This document shows positions 1-5,986 of a stretch of DNA of 5,986 nucleotides, in pieces (the first letter of the stretch is position 1; the number at the start of each line of letters is the position of its first letter). The DNA lies in contig JAUYES010000532.1 in the NCBI GenBank assembly GCA_030691225.1, positions 1-5,986 of the forward strand, written 5' to 3'. The position numbers and the translations under genes were made by a program. This DNA is from Holophaga sp. (lineage in GTDB: Bacteria; Acidobacteriota; Holophagae; Holophagales; Holophagaceae). Under the pieces are notes generated by a model that worked only from the letters and a program-made list of their open reading frames with translations, did no database searches and was not told the origin of the DNA.

Positions 1-710
1 CCCGTTGAACCCATCTGGTGCTCATCCACCCATACTTGGGGGAACCATTCAAAATACGCCGCGCGGTTCATGGCACGGCTCTCCTTCTGGGTGAGCATCC
101 ACCAATCGCGATTATTGTCGTGGCCGACGTAGGGATGGTAGAGCCAAGGCATACGCCCGCCTTCGAAGGGGGTGTTCAGTTGCTTGCGGTACCAATCCAC
201 CACGAGGTTCTGGCCATCGGGGTTAAGGTTTGGAACCAGCATCAAGATCACGTTATCCAGACGCTTGAGCATCTCAGGATCCTTAGTTCGGGCCAGATCG
301 TAGGCCCACTCCAGGGCCATCTGGCTCGCGCCGACTTCGGTGCTATGCATGCTGCACGTTAGGAGAAGGATGGACTTGCCTTCCTTGGCCAGGGCCTCAA
401 TCTGCGCTTCACTCAATCCGCGGGGATCCGCCAGTTTTTTCGCGATGCCTTTGTAGTGATCCAAGCGCTTGATGTTTGATTCGCTGCTAATGACGGCCAT
501 GAGCATGGGCTGACCCAAGGTCGTTGACCCCAGATCCACTAGGTGGAGGCGAGGGGATGCCTTGGCGAGAGTCCTCAAATAATCCGAAGATTGTTTGTAG
601 TCCGCCAATTGGCGATCTGCGCCCAGGGGGAACCCGAGGAAGGCACTCGGTGAAGGCGGTTCCGCCGCCAGGGTAACCAACAACGCTGGGACTAGCAGAA
701 GCGGTTTCAT
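1..710 (-). CDS. Secreted M14-family zinc carboxypeptidase-like protein, N-terminal part (3' end beyond window)
   Basis: The frame is open from an ATG at 710-708 to the left edge without a stop, giving 236 codons of a longer protein. A GGAGG at 725-721, 10 nt upstream, supports this start. Residues 1-16 (MKPLLLVPALLVTLAA) look like a Sec signal peptide, so the product is probably exported. The M14 peptidase layout is visible: HSTE at 122-125 (H122 and E125 as the first two zinc ligands), NLNPDG at 161-166, HDNNRDW at 197-203 (N200-R201 matching the substrate-binding Asn-Arg of carboxypeptidase A), and DEHQMG at 229-234, with H231 as the likely third zinc ligand. The catalytic Glu would lie beyond the window. 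The family hydrolyses peptide bonds, usually at the C-terminus; the exact substrate is unknown. From memory, similar large secreted M14 proteins are common in Acidobacteria and Gemmatimonadota. It diverges from nuoH and probably has no functional link to it. Confidence 0.9.
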   Translation of the reverse strand, partial: MKPLLLVPALLVTLAAEPPSPSAFLGFPLGADRQLADYKQSSDYLRTLAKASPRLHLVDLGSTTLGQPMLMAVISSESNIKRLDHYKGIAKKLADPRGLSEAQIEALAKEGKSILLLTCSMHSTEVGASQMALEWAYDLARTKDPEMLKRLDNVILMLVPNLNPDGQNLVVDWYRKQLNTPFEGGRMPWLYHPYVGHDNNRDWWMLTQKESRAMNRAAYFEWFPQVWVDEHQMGST

Positions 711-902
711 GGACATTGGACCTCCAGTGGCTTCCGGGCAGTCTGGCAGGACCCCTGGATCCATCGCAAGGCGAGGCATACAAAAAACAGGTCGCCTCCT
801 TCCTAACCGGAGTTCCCTGCACCAAGTCCCAGCATTCCTTCCTAGCCCCTGCTACCTTTCTCTGGTCGGGTTTCACTCTGAAGCCCCCGTTCGGATTTGC
901 CG
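711..902. promoter_or_regulatory. Divergent intergenic region between the peptidase gene and nuoH
   Basis: These 192 nt separate two genes transcribed away from each other, so by position the region should hold both promoters. I see the GGAGG ribosome site of the peptidase (725-721 on the - strand), but no convincing -35/-10 pair in either direction. The best + strand candidate is an extended -10-like TGCTACCTT around 850-858, which matches the consensus hexamer only partly and has no good -35. No clear operator palindrome or terminator hairpin was found. Open frames crossing the region show no recognisable protein. Confidence 0.4.
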
Positions 903-1955
903 ATGGACCAACTAAGCGCCCTACTGCACATGTCTCCCGCAACCCTTTGGATGGCCTTCAAGGTTGTCCTGGTCTTTGCGGGACCCCTTACACTCGCGGC
1001 TCTTATGACCTGGGTCGAGCGCCGAGGCAGCGCCATGATTCAGGATCGCATCGGTCCCAACCGCGCGGCCCTGTTCGGGAAATGGCGTCTCATGGGCCTG
1101 CCCCAATTGGCAGCGGATGGCATCAAGGCCTTTATGAAAGAGGATCTGGTACCACCCCACGCCCATAAATTTTTGTTCTGGTTGACCCCCATTCTCGCCT
1201 TTCTGCCTGCGGCATTGGGATTTGCCGTCATTCCCTTTGGGCAGAGTTTTCAGTCGGGCGGTCAGACCTATCACCTGAGCCTGCTGGATCCCGGCAACGG
1301 CATGGGCATGCTGTACCCCTTGGCCATCGGCGCCACCGCGGTCTATGGCGTGCTGGTAGCTGCTTGGAGCAGTAACAACAAGTGGGCCATCCTCGGTGGT
1401 ATGCGCGCCAGCGCACAGATGGTGAGCTACGAACTGGGCATGAGCCTCGCAGTGATCTCCATCTTCATGACGACGGGCGGCTACGATCCCCACCAGATCA
1501 TTGCCGCCCAGCATGGCATGTGGAACGTGGGGCCCCAGTTCGTAGGTTTCCTGGTCTTTTTCACCTGCATGTTCGCGGAGACCAACCGCCTGCCCTTCGA
1601 TTTCGCCGAGGGTGAATCCGAGATCGTGGCGGGCTACTTCACCGAGTTTGGCTCCATGAAATTCGCGCTGATGTACCTGAGCGAATTCATCCATCTTGTA
1701 ACGGCTTCGGCCCTGATCGTCACCCTATACTTCGGTGGCTGGCGGGTACCTTTCGTGGCCAACCCCGGCGTGCTGCTCTCCGTGGCTGCTTTTCTGGGCA
1801 AGACGCTCTTCTTCTGCTGGGTTTTCGTTTGGGTGCGTTGGACCCTACCGCGCTTCCGCTACGACCAATTGATGAAGATGGGCTGGAAGGTCATGCTGCC
1901 GCTCTCGCTCGCGAATTTCCTTTTCCACGCATTCCTGATGTTCCGGCGGGGTTGA
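903..1955 (+). CDS. nuoH: NADH-quinone oxidoreductase subunit H (complex I membrane subunit at the quinone site)
   Basis: The 350-residue multi-pass membrane protein joins the peripheral arm to the membrane arm and forms much of the quinone-binding chamber. Family signatures are plain: ERR at 39-41, QDRIGPNR at 47-54, the ADGIKAFMKED block at 71-81, LGGMRASAQMVSYE at 164-177, the charged loop ETNRLPFD at 226-233 followed by EGESE at 236-240, GYFTEFGSMKFA at 244-255, and RWTLPRFRYDQLM at 312-324. It is slightly longer than the E. coli protein (about 325 residues). The start is ATG 903; only a weak GGA at 893-895 serves as ribosome site, and a TTG at 897 in the same frame is a less likely alternative. 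It is the first gene of the visible nuo run, with the divergent peptidase gene directly upstream instead of nuoG. The stop lies 3 nt before nuoI. Confidence 0.97.
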   Translation: MDQLSALLHMSPATLWMAFKVVLVFAGPLTLAALMTWVERRGSAMIQDRIGPNRAALFGKWRLMGLPQLAADGIKAFMKEDLVPPHAHKFLFWLTPILAFLPAALGFAVIPFGQSFQSGGQTYHLSLLDPGNGMGMLYPLAIGATAVYGVLVAAWSSNNKWAILGGMRASAQMVSYELGMSLAVISIFMTTGGYDPHQIIAAQHGMWNVGPQFVGFLVFFTCMFAETNRLPFDFAEGESEIVAGYFTEFGSMKFALMYLSEFIHLVTASALIVTLYFGGWRVPFVANPGVLLSVAAFLGKTLFFCWVFVWVRWTLPRFRYDQLMKMGWKVMLPLSLANFLFHAFLMFRRG

Positions 1956-1958
1956 TCC

Positions 1959-2522
1959 ATGGCCGTGATTGTTAAACAGGTCGAACTGTCCTGGTTGGAC
2001 CGCACTTACTTTTGGCCCATCTTCAAAGGGATGGTCATCACCATGCGGCACTTTCTGCGCCAGATCACCACGCGCACCAAGGACCGCTACACGGTGCAGT
2101 ACCCCGACATGAAACGGGAAATGCCCGAGGGTTACCGTGGCCTTCACGAATTGAAGCGCTTCGAGGATGGCGCCATCAAGTGCGTGGCGTGCTTCATGTG
2201 CGCCGAGGCCTGCCCTGCGCGTTGTATTACCATTCAGGCCGAGGAATTTTCGGATCTCAACCTCACCCAGGGTTTCGAAGAAAAACGCCCCGCCATTTTC
2301 AAGATCGATATGCTCCGTTGCATCTATTGCGGCTATTGCGAAGAAGCCTGTCCCAAGGATGCGATTTGGTTGCGCAAGGATTACGATCTTGCCGCCTACG
2401 ATCGCCTTTCCATGCAATTCGGGAAATGGGATTTGATGAATACCTATGCGGATGCCGACCAAAAGGACCGCATCACGATGGACCCGTCCCCTTCAACCCA
2501 GACTAAGGCAGGTTTGGAATGA
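1959..2522 (+). CDS. nuoI: NADH-quinone oxidoreductase subunit I (two [4Fe-4S] ferredoxin-like subunit)
   Basis: This 187-residue peripheral subunit relays electrons through two [4Fe-4S] clusters (N6a and N6b) toward the terminal cluster near the quinone site. Two CxxCxxCxxxCP motifs are intact: C75, C78, C81, C85 and C121, C124, C127, C131. The N-terminal stretch SWLDRTYFWPIFKGM at 11-25 resembles the amphipathic helix with which the family rests on the membrane. Length is normal for the family. The ATG lies 3 nt after the nuoH stop, which suggests translational coupling; the upstream GGGG at 1948-1951 is only a weak ribosome site. The C-terminal tail (about residues 163-187) is polar and probably poorly conserved. 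The stop codon directly abuts the repeat block that precedes nuoJ. Confidence 0.97.
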   Translation: MAVIVKQVELSWLDRTYFWPIFKGMVITMRHFLRQITTRTKDRYTVQYPDMKREMPEGYRGLHELKRFEDGAIKCVACFMCAEACPARCITIQAEEFSDLNLTQGFEEKRPAIFKIDMLRCIYCGYCEEACPKDAIWLRKDYDLAAYDRLSMQFGKWDLMNTYADADQKDRITMDPSPSTQTKAGLE

Positions 2523-2646
2523 AAAAAGCAAACCGCCAAGGCGCAAAGGCACCAAGAGAAAGCCAGAAACGCCAAGTAGGTCGATATACCCACAGGCAAC
2601 ATGGTGTTTCTTGCTTGGCGTCTTGGCGTCTTGGCGGTGTGTTTTT
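2522..2646. repeat. Imperfect inverted repeat built of 8-bp CTTGGCGT/ACGCCAAG units between nuoI and nuoJ
   Basis: Left arm 2532-2556 and right arm 2614-2638 are inverted copies matching at 21 of 25 positions; two of the four mismatches would be G-U pairs in RNA. Each arm is three 8-bp units. An extra unit, ACGCCAAG, sits at 2569-2576, and AGAAAC (2565-2570) can pair with GTTTCT (2606-2611) inside the loop. A six-A run (2522-2527) and a five-T run (2642-2646) flank the arms, so the whole resembles a long-loop hairpin with a terminator-like T-tract. It starts at the last base of the nuoI stop and ends 5 nt before the nuoJ ribosome site. I recall similar CTTGGCGT-type intergenic repeats in many bacterial genomes, which would make this a dispersed element, but that was not checked here. 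The function is unknown: it could be a mobile REP-like element, an mRNA-stabilising hairpin or a partial attenuator. Confidence 0.8.
2614..2637 (+). repeat. Three tandem 8-bp units (CTTGGCGT, CTTGGCGT, CTTGGCGG) forming the right arm
   Basis: The first two units at 2614-2621 and 2622-2629 are identical; the third at 2630-2637 differs only in its last base. The left arm has the same period in inverted form but is more degenerate (CCGCCAAG, GCGCAAAG, GCACCAAG at 2533-2556). The 8-bp period is not a multiple of three and no protein homology is visible, so this is non-coding structure. Confidence 0.8.
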
Positions 2647-2651
2647 CCCTC

Positions 2652-2656
2652 AGGAG
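2652..2656 (+). promoter_or_regulatory. Shine-Dalgarno site fixing the nuoJ start
   Basis: AGGAG lies 5 nt upstream of ATG 2662. The nuoJ frame stays open upstream through the repeat to 2446, so this site, together with the family-typical MFLIFALITL beginning, decides the start in favour of 2662 over a longer product. Confidence 0.8.
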
Positions 2657-2661
2657 AACCC

Positions 2662-3147
2662 ATGTTCCTGATCTTCGCCCTCATCACCCTGGTAGGCGCT
2701 TTGCTGATGTTCCGCCTGAAGAACCTGATCACGGCGGGGCTGAGTTTGGTGCTCTGCTTCATCGGCATCGCCGGGCTTTTCTTATTGCTGGGCAACCCGG
2801 TGGCCGCCGCCCTTCAAATCATCGTTTACTCCGGGGCCATTGTCGTACTAGTGCTTTTCGTGATCATGCTGCTGGCCAGTCACGAGGAAGAAAAACCCGA
2901 AAAACCCCGTGGCATTCAACGCTGGGGCTCGGCCGTAACCGTCTCGGCGCTGGGCGTCGGCGCGATTTGGATCGTAAAGAATTCCAAGATACTGGCCAGC
3001 CCAACCACGCCGAACGTCGACCCCATGACCCTGAATCGTCTGGGCGCCAGCTTATTTCGCGAACATTTGGTGGGCTTCGAGATTGCTGGCCTCTTGCTTT
3101 TGGCCGCGATGATCGCCGCCGTCAGCCTTGTGAAACGGGAGTTGTGA
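2662..3147 (+). CDS. nuoJ: NADH-quinone oxidoreductase subunit J
   Basis: The 161-residue hydrophobic protein has about five membrane segments (roughly 2-17, 23-44, 50-72, 90-106 and 138-156). The third holds YSGAIVVLVLF at 56-66, the family hallmark at the pi-bulge helix that takes part in coupling quinone reduction to proton movement. The last segment keeps the acidic residue E140 within GFEIAGLLLLAAM, as in other NuoJ proteins. It is a little shorter than E. coli NuoJ (about 184 residues), mainly in the C-terminal part. A polar loop EEEKPEKPR (75-83) separates segments 3 and 4. The gene is separated from nuoI by 139 nt of repeat but lies only 1 nt from nuoK, so it probably depends on transcription that reads through the repeat unless a promoter lies there. 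Confidence 0.95.
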   Translation: MFLIFALITLVGALLMFRLKNLITAGLSLVLCFIGIAGLFLLLGNPVAAALQIIVYSGAIVVLVLFVIMLLASHEEEKPEKPRGIQRWGSAVTVSALGVGAIWIVKNSKILASPTTPNVDPMTLNRLGASLFREHLVGFEIAGLLLLAAMIAAVSLVKREL

Positions 3148-3148
3148 G

Positions 3149-3478
3149 ATGACCCCGACCCAAGCCTTCCTAAGCGGCAACCTGCAGGCTTACATCCTGG
3201 TCGCACTGCTGCTTTTCGTGATTGGCCTCGCCACAGTATTGATTCGCCGCAGCCTGCTGATCCAGTTCATGGGCGTAGAGCTGATGCTGAATGCAGCCAA
3301 TGTGGCGCTGCTTGCCTTCGCTCGATTCCGAGGCGGCGATGTGCAAGGCACCGTCTTCTACCTTTTCATTATCGCCGTGGCAGCCTGCGAAGCCGCGGTG
3401 GGACTCGCAATCGTGGTGGCGCTCTACCGACACAAGCAGACCACCGATTCCGATCGCGCCGATTCCTTGAGGCAGTGA
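3149..3478 (+). CDS. nuoK: NADH-quinone oxidoreductase subunit K
   Basis: This small 109-residue subunit has three membrane segments (about 13-32, 37-58 and 68-93). Both acidic residues of the proton path are present: E44 in GVELMLNAANVAL and E81 in AACEAAVGLAIV, corresponding to E36 and E72 of E. coli NuoK. The protein is slightly longer than usual (about 100 residues) because of a short N-terminal extension and a polar tail, KQTTDSDRADSLRQ (96-109). The ATG follows the nuoJ stop by 1 nt, with GGGAG at 3137-3141 seven nt upstream inside the end of nuoJ, which implies coupled translation. It sits structurally between NuoJ and the antiporter-like NuoN. Confidence 0.97.
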   Translation: MTPTQAFLSGNLQAYILVALLLFVIGLATVLIRRSLLIQFMGVELMLNAANVALLAFARFRGGDVQGTVFYLFIIAVAACEAAVGLAIVVALYRHKQTTDSDRADSLRQ

Positions 3479-3485
3479 GGATCTG

Positions 3486-5390
3486 ATGCAAAAGCTCTTC
3501 TGGCTCATTCCCATCTTCCCGCTCCTGGGTTCGGCAATCATCGGCCTGTTTGGTAAAAAGGCAGGGAAAACGACGGTCTCTGCCATCGCTGTCGGCTCGG
3601 TGACGCTGTCTTTCTTGTTGGCTCTCATCGCCATGTTCGCCATGAAGGCCGCACCGGGATCGCGCATCGAATTGACCTACTTTGATTGGATGGCCGTAGG
3701 CAACCTCAGGGTTCCCATGGGGTTGGTTTTTGATCCTCTCTCTTGCGTCATGGCGTTGATGGTTTCGGGCATCAGCGCCCTGATTCATCTGTATTCCGTG
3801 GGCTATATGTGGGAGGACGAAGGCTTTGCCCGCTACTTTGCCTACCTCAATCTTTTCGTGTTTTTCATGCTGACCCTGGTGCTTGGTTCTAGCCTGCCGT
3901 TGCTCTTTGTGGGCTGGGAAGGCGTGGGTCTCTGCAGCTATCTGCTCATCGGGTTCTATTTCGAAACAGACTATGCTCCGGCGGCGGGCCTTAAGGCCTT
4001 CCTCACCAATCGCGTGGGCGATCTGGGCATGATCATCGGCATGATGGCGCTCTTCGCGCACTTCGGCACCCTGACCGTGAGCGAATTACTGACGCGTTCA
4101 GGAACCCTCAGCCCTGAAATCGGGTTCGGCGTAATCACCTTTGCCACGCTGATGATGTTTGTGGGCGCCACGGGCAAGAGCGCTCAGCTCCCGCTGTATG
4201 TTTGGTTGCCCGATGCCATGGCCGGCCCCACGCCCGTGAGCGCGCTGATCCACGCCGCCACCATGGTGACCGCGGGCATTTTCCTCATCTGTCGATTGGC
4301 ACCGCTTTATCAGCTGGCACCCATCACGCTCACCACCGTGGCCTGGGTGGGTGCAGCCACCGCCCTATTCGCGGCAACCATCGGCCTTTGCCAGCGCGAT
4401 ATCAAAAAAGTTCTGGCCTATTCCACAGTCAGTCAGCTCGGCTATATGTTCTTGGGCCTCGGCGCGGCAGGTTTCGCGGCGGGCTTCTTTCACGTCTTTA
4501 CCCACGCCTGGTTCAAGGCCCTGCTCTTCCTGGGCGCAGGCAGTGTGATCCACGCCATGCATCACGAGCAGGATCTCTTCAAGATGGGCGGGTTGAAAAA
4601 CAAGCTGCCGATCACCTTTTGGACCATGCTTATCGCCACCTTTGCGATCATGGGTTTCCCGGGCTTCTCAGGCTTTTTCAGCAAGGATGAAATTCTCTAC
4701 CTCGCTTACCTCAAGAGCCCCGTGCTCTGGGGCATGGGCCTGATCGGCGCCTGCTTTACCAGCTTCTACATGTGGCGCCTCATGGCGCTGACCTTCTGGG
4801 GTGAACCCCGCGATCAACACGCCTATGAACATGCTCACGAAAGTCCCTGGACCATGGCCGCACCGCTTGCGGTTCTTGCCGTGGGCAGCCTTTTTGCGGG
4901 CTGGTGGGGCGTGCCCGAAGCCTTCGGTGGTCACTTTTCCGTAGGTAAGTTCCTGACCCCCAGCCTCACCTTTGGCCAGACCCACGCTGCCCATGGCCAC
5001 CACGAAGGGCCCGCCATCCTGCTGGCCTTGGTTTCGACCGGTCTGGCCATCGGCGCAGGTCTTTGGGGCTTCTTCAGCTACAAGAATGGCCTAGCGCTGG
5101 CCGAGGCTCGCTCCGCGAAATGGCCCACGCTGCATCGGCTCGTGGCCAACAAATACTATGTGGATGAAGGCATTGAGCGGTTCCTGCTGGGCCCCACGCG
5201 CTGGTTTGGCAACGCCCTCTGGAAATTCTTCGACGTCATCATCATCGATGGCCTCGGCGTCAATCTTCCCGGCGCCTTGGCTCGAATTAGCGGAGACTTC
5301 ATCGCCCTTTTCCAAACCGGGCGAGTCCGCAATTACACCTTGGCCATGACCCTGGGAGCGCTAGCGCTCCTGTGGATTTTCTTGAAGTAG
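3486..5390 (+). CDS. nuoL: NADH-quinone oxidoreductase subunit L (antiporter-like proton-pumping subunit with lateral helix)
   Basis: The 634-residue membrane protein is the distal Mrp-antiporter-like proton channel of complex I. Key charged residues are present: E145 in GWEGVGLCSYLLIGF, K231 in GKSAQLPLYVWLPDAM, H256 in ALIHAATMVTAG, H336, H340 and K344 in the FHVFTHAWFKALLF helix, and K400 in FFSKDEIL, matching E144, K229, H254, H334, H338, K342 and K399 of E. coli. The C-terminal part from about 520 holds the long lateral helix and final anchor, with NKYYVDE at 555-561 and QTGRVRNYTLAMTLG at 610-624. This separates NuoL from NuoM, NuoN and free Mrp subunits. Two His-rich loops occur near 445-451 and 500-506. 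Length is close to the E. coli protein (613). The start ATG has GAGG at 3477-3480 five nt upstream, overlapping the nuoK stop. Confidence 0.98.
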   Translation: MQKLFWLIPIFPLLGSAIIGLFGKKAGKTTVSAIAVGSVTLSFLLALIAMFAMKAAPGSRIELTYFDWMAVGNLRVPMGLVFDPLSCVMALMVSGISALIHLYSVGYMWEDEGFARYFAYLNLFVFFMLTLVLGSSLPLLFVGWEGVGLCSYLLIGFYFETDYAPAAGLKAFLTNRVGDLGMIIGMMALFAHFGTLTVSELLTRSGTLSPEIGFGVITFATLMMFVGATGKSAQLPLYVWLPDAMAGPTPVSALIHAATMVTAGIFLICRLAPLYQLAPITLTTVAWVGAATALFAATIGLCQRDIKKVLAYSTVSQLGYMFLGLGAAGFAAGFFHVFTHAWFKALLFLGAGSVIHAMHHEQDLFKMGGLKNKLPITFWTMLIATFAIMGFPGFSGFFSKDEILYLAYLKSPVLWGMGLIGACFTSFYMWRLMALTFWGEPRDQHAYEHAHESPWTMAAPLAVLAVGSLFAGWWGVPEAFGGHFSVGKFLTPSLTFGQTHAAHGHHEGPAILLALVSTGLAIGAGLWGFFSYKNGLALAEARSAKWPTLHRLVANKYYVDEGIERFLLGPTRWFGNALWKFFDVIIIDGLGVNLPGALARISGDFIALFQTGRVRNYTLAMTLGALALLWIFLK

Positions 5391-5393
5391 GAG
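5389..5393 (+). promoter_or_regulatory. Shine-Dalgarno site deciding the nuoM start
   Basis: AGGAG overlaps the nuoL stop codon (TAG 5388-5390). It directly touches ATG 5394 with no spacing but is 6 nt from the in-frame GTG 5400, so the GTG is the better-placed start. Confidence 0.6.
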
Positions 5394-5399
5394 ATGGAC

Positions 5400-5986
5400 G
5401 TGCTGACGAACTGGATCAACACCCACCTCCTGACCTTTCTGGTCTTCGCACCCCTGGTCTGGGGTACACTCCTGCTCTGTTTCCCAGAAAAACAATCGCC
5501 ACTCGTAAAGCTTTTAGCACTCCTAGGTTCGCTCGGGATCTTCTTCGTGGCGATGCTCCAAATGCTGCGCCTTACACCCGATTCGACCGGAATCCTGATG
5601 GCAGAGCGTCATTCCTGGTTCTCAGTGCTAAACCTGCCCGTGGATTATCACCTTGCCCTGGATGGCCTCAACTTCTGGCTCGTGCTGCTGACGTTACTCA
5701 TCGTGCCCTTGGCCTTGTTGGGCACCTGGAACAGCCTGAAACATCGTGCGGGTGCCGCCATTGCGCTATTTCTGATGCTCGAAGGCTCCATCCTTGGGGC
5801 ACTTCTGGCTCAGGATCTCTTGCTCTTCTATCTGTTTTGGGAAGCCATGCTGCCGCCCATGTATTTCCTCATCGGCATTTGGGGCGGCGAGGACCGCAAA
5901 TACGCCGCCAACAAGTTCATGCTCTACACCTTGGCGGGTTCGCTGCTCTGGTTGGTGGCCCTGCTCTATATCGCTAACAAGGCAGG
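5400..5986 (+). CDS. nuoM: NADH-quinone oxidoreductase subunit M, N-terminal part (3' end beyond window)
   Basis: About 195 residues of this second antiporter-like proton-channel subunit are visible; the full protein is usually about 500. The diagnostic stretch is LFWEAMLPPMYFLIGIWGG, whose Glu (residue 148 counting from the GTG start) corresponds to E144 of E. coli NuoM. It is followed by YAANKFMLYTLAGSLLW, the expected next helix. Earlier, ALDGLNFWLVLLT is the typical family beginning of the antiporter core. The start is either GTG 5400, well spaced from AGGAG 5389-5393, or ATG 5394, which adds two residues but has zero spacing. The gene begins 3 or 9 nt after the nuoL stop, so translation is probably coupled. 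No frame break is seen up to the edge; nuoN is expected further downstream but is not in view. Confidence 0.96.
   Translation, partial: MLTNWINTHLLTFLVFAPLVWGTLLLCFPEKQSPLVKLLALLGSLGIFFVAMLQMLRLTPDSTGILMAERHSWFSVLNLPVDYHLALDGLNFWLVLLTLLIVPLALLGTWNSLKHRAGAAIALFLMLEGSILGALLAQDLLLFYLFWEAMLPPMYFLIGIWGGEDRKYAANKFMLYTLAGSLLWLVALLYIANKA

Noticed and set aside
18..362. 114-codon + strand open frame at the left edge
   Set aside because: It is antisense to the peptidase frame, which carries the M14 motifs; no ribosome site or homology was seen.
487..942. 151-codon - strand open frame overlapping the peptidase start and the intergenic region
   Set aside because: It overlaps, in another frame, the peptidase gene, which has a signal peptide, M14 motifs and a ribosome site; its own translation shows no recognisable family and looks like low-complexity GC-rich shadow sequence.
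921..1694. 257-codon - strand open frame antisense to nuoH
   Set aside because: It mirrors the conserved nuoH coding sequence and its product has a His/Gln-rich composition typical of antisense shadows.
2522..2646. CRISPR array at the 8-bp repeats
   Set aside because: The units are adjacent 8-mers without spacers and are arranged as two inverted arms, so this is a palindromic repeat and not a CRISPR array.
2446..2661. N-terminal extension of nuoJ reading through the repeat
   Set aside because: The frame is open only by chance; the extension overlaps nuoI and the repeat, is rich in Lys/Arg/Pro with no NuoJ similarity, and a good AGGAG precedes ATG 2662.
3369..4061. 230-codon - strand open frame antisense to nuoK and nuoL
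   Set aside because: It lies opposite well-conserved nuoK and nuoL sequence and its charged His/Glu/Gln-rich product matches no family I recognise.
3486..5390. Possible Mrp Na+/H+ antiporter subunit instead of NuoL
   Set aside because: Gene order H-I-J-K-L-M, the separate NuoJ and NuoK genes upstream, and the C-terminal lateral-helix and anchor region with QTGRVRNY identify it as complex I NuoL.
5372..5977. 201-codon + strand open frame in another frame over nuoM
   Set aside because: The alternative frame from 5400 gives the conserved NuoM proton-channel motifs; this one gives no recognisable protein.

Overview
The window carries the membrane-arm half of a respiratory complex I operon (NADH:quinone oxidoreductase): nuoH, nuoI, nuoJ, nuoK, nuoL and the 5' part of nuoM, all on the + strand. 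A divergent, truncated gene for a secreted M14-type zinc peptidase lies on the - strand at the left edge. The DNA is moderately GC-rich. The form of the peptidase, the complex I sequences and the intergenic repeat suggest an acidobacterium-like organism (for example the Holophaga/Geothrix group). This is an impression from remembered sequences, not a proven assignment.

Layout: positions 1-710 (- strand) hold the first 236 codons of the peptidase, including its signal peptide and putative zinc-binding and substrate-binding motifs. Positions 711-902 are a divergent intergenic region that must supply the start signals for both directions; no strong sigma-70 promoter stands out. nuoH opens the operon at 903. 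Junctions are tight: H-I 3 nt, J-K 1 nt, K-L 7 nt and L-M 3 or 9 nt. The exception is I-J, where 139 nt are occupied almost entirely by an imperfect inverted repeat built from 8-bp 'CTTGGCGT / ACGCCAAG' units and flanked by an A-run and a T-run.

How the genes work together: NuoH forms the quinone-site membrane subunit. NuoI carries two [4Fe-4S] clusters that pass electrons toward quinone. NuoJ and NuoK are small membrane subunits linking the quinone site to the antiporter-like subunits NuoL and NuoM, which move protons. All key motifs checked are present, so these look like working genes. The peripheral-arm genes (nuoA-G) are not directly upstream, so the nuo set is split here or arranged differently from the classic A-to-N order; nuoN and the rest would be outside the window.

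I see no evidence of a new biological system. The most notable element is the structured repeat between nuoI and nuoJ.
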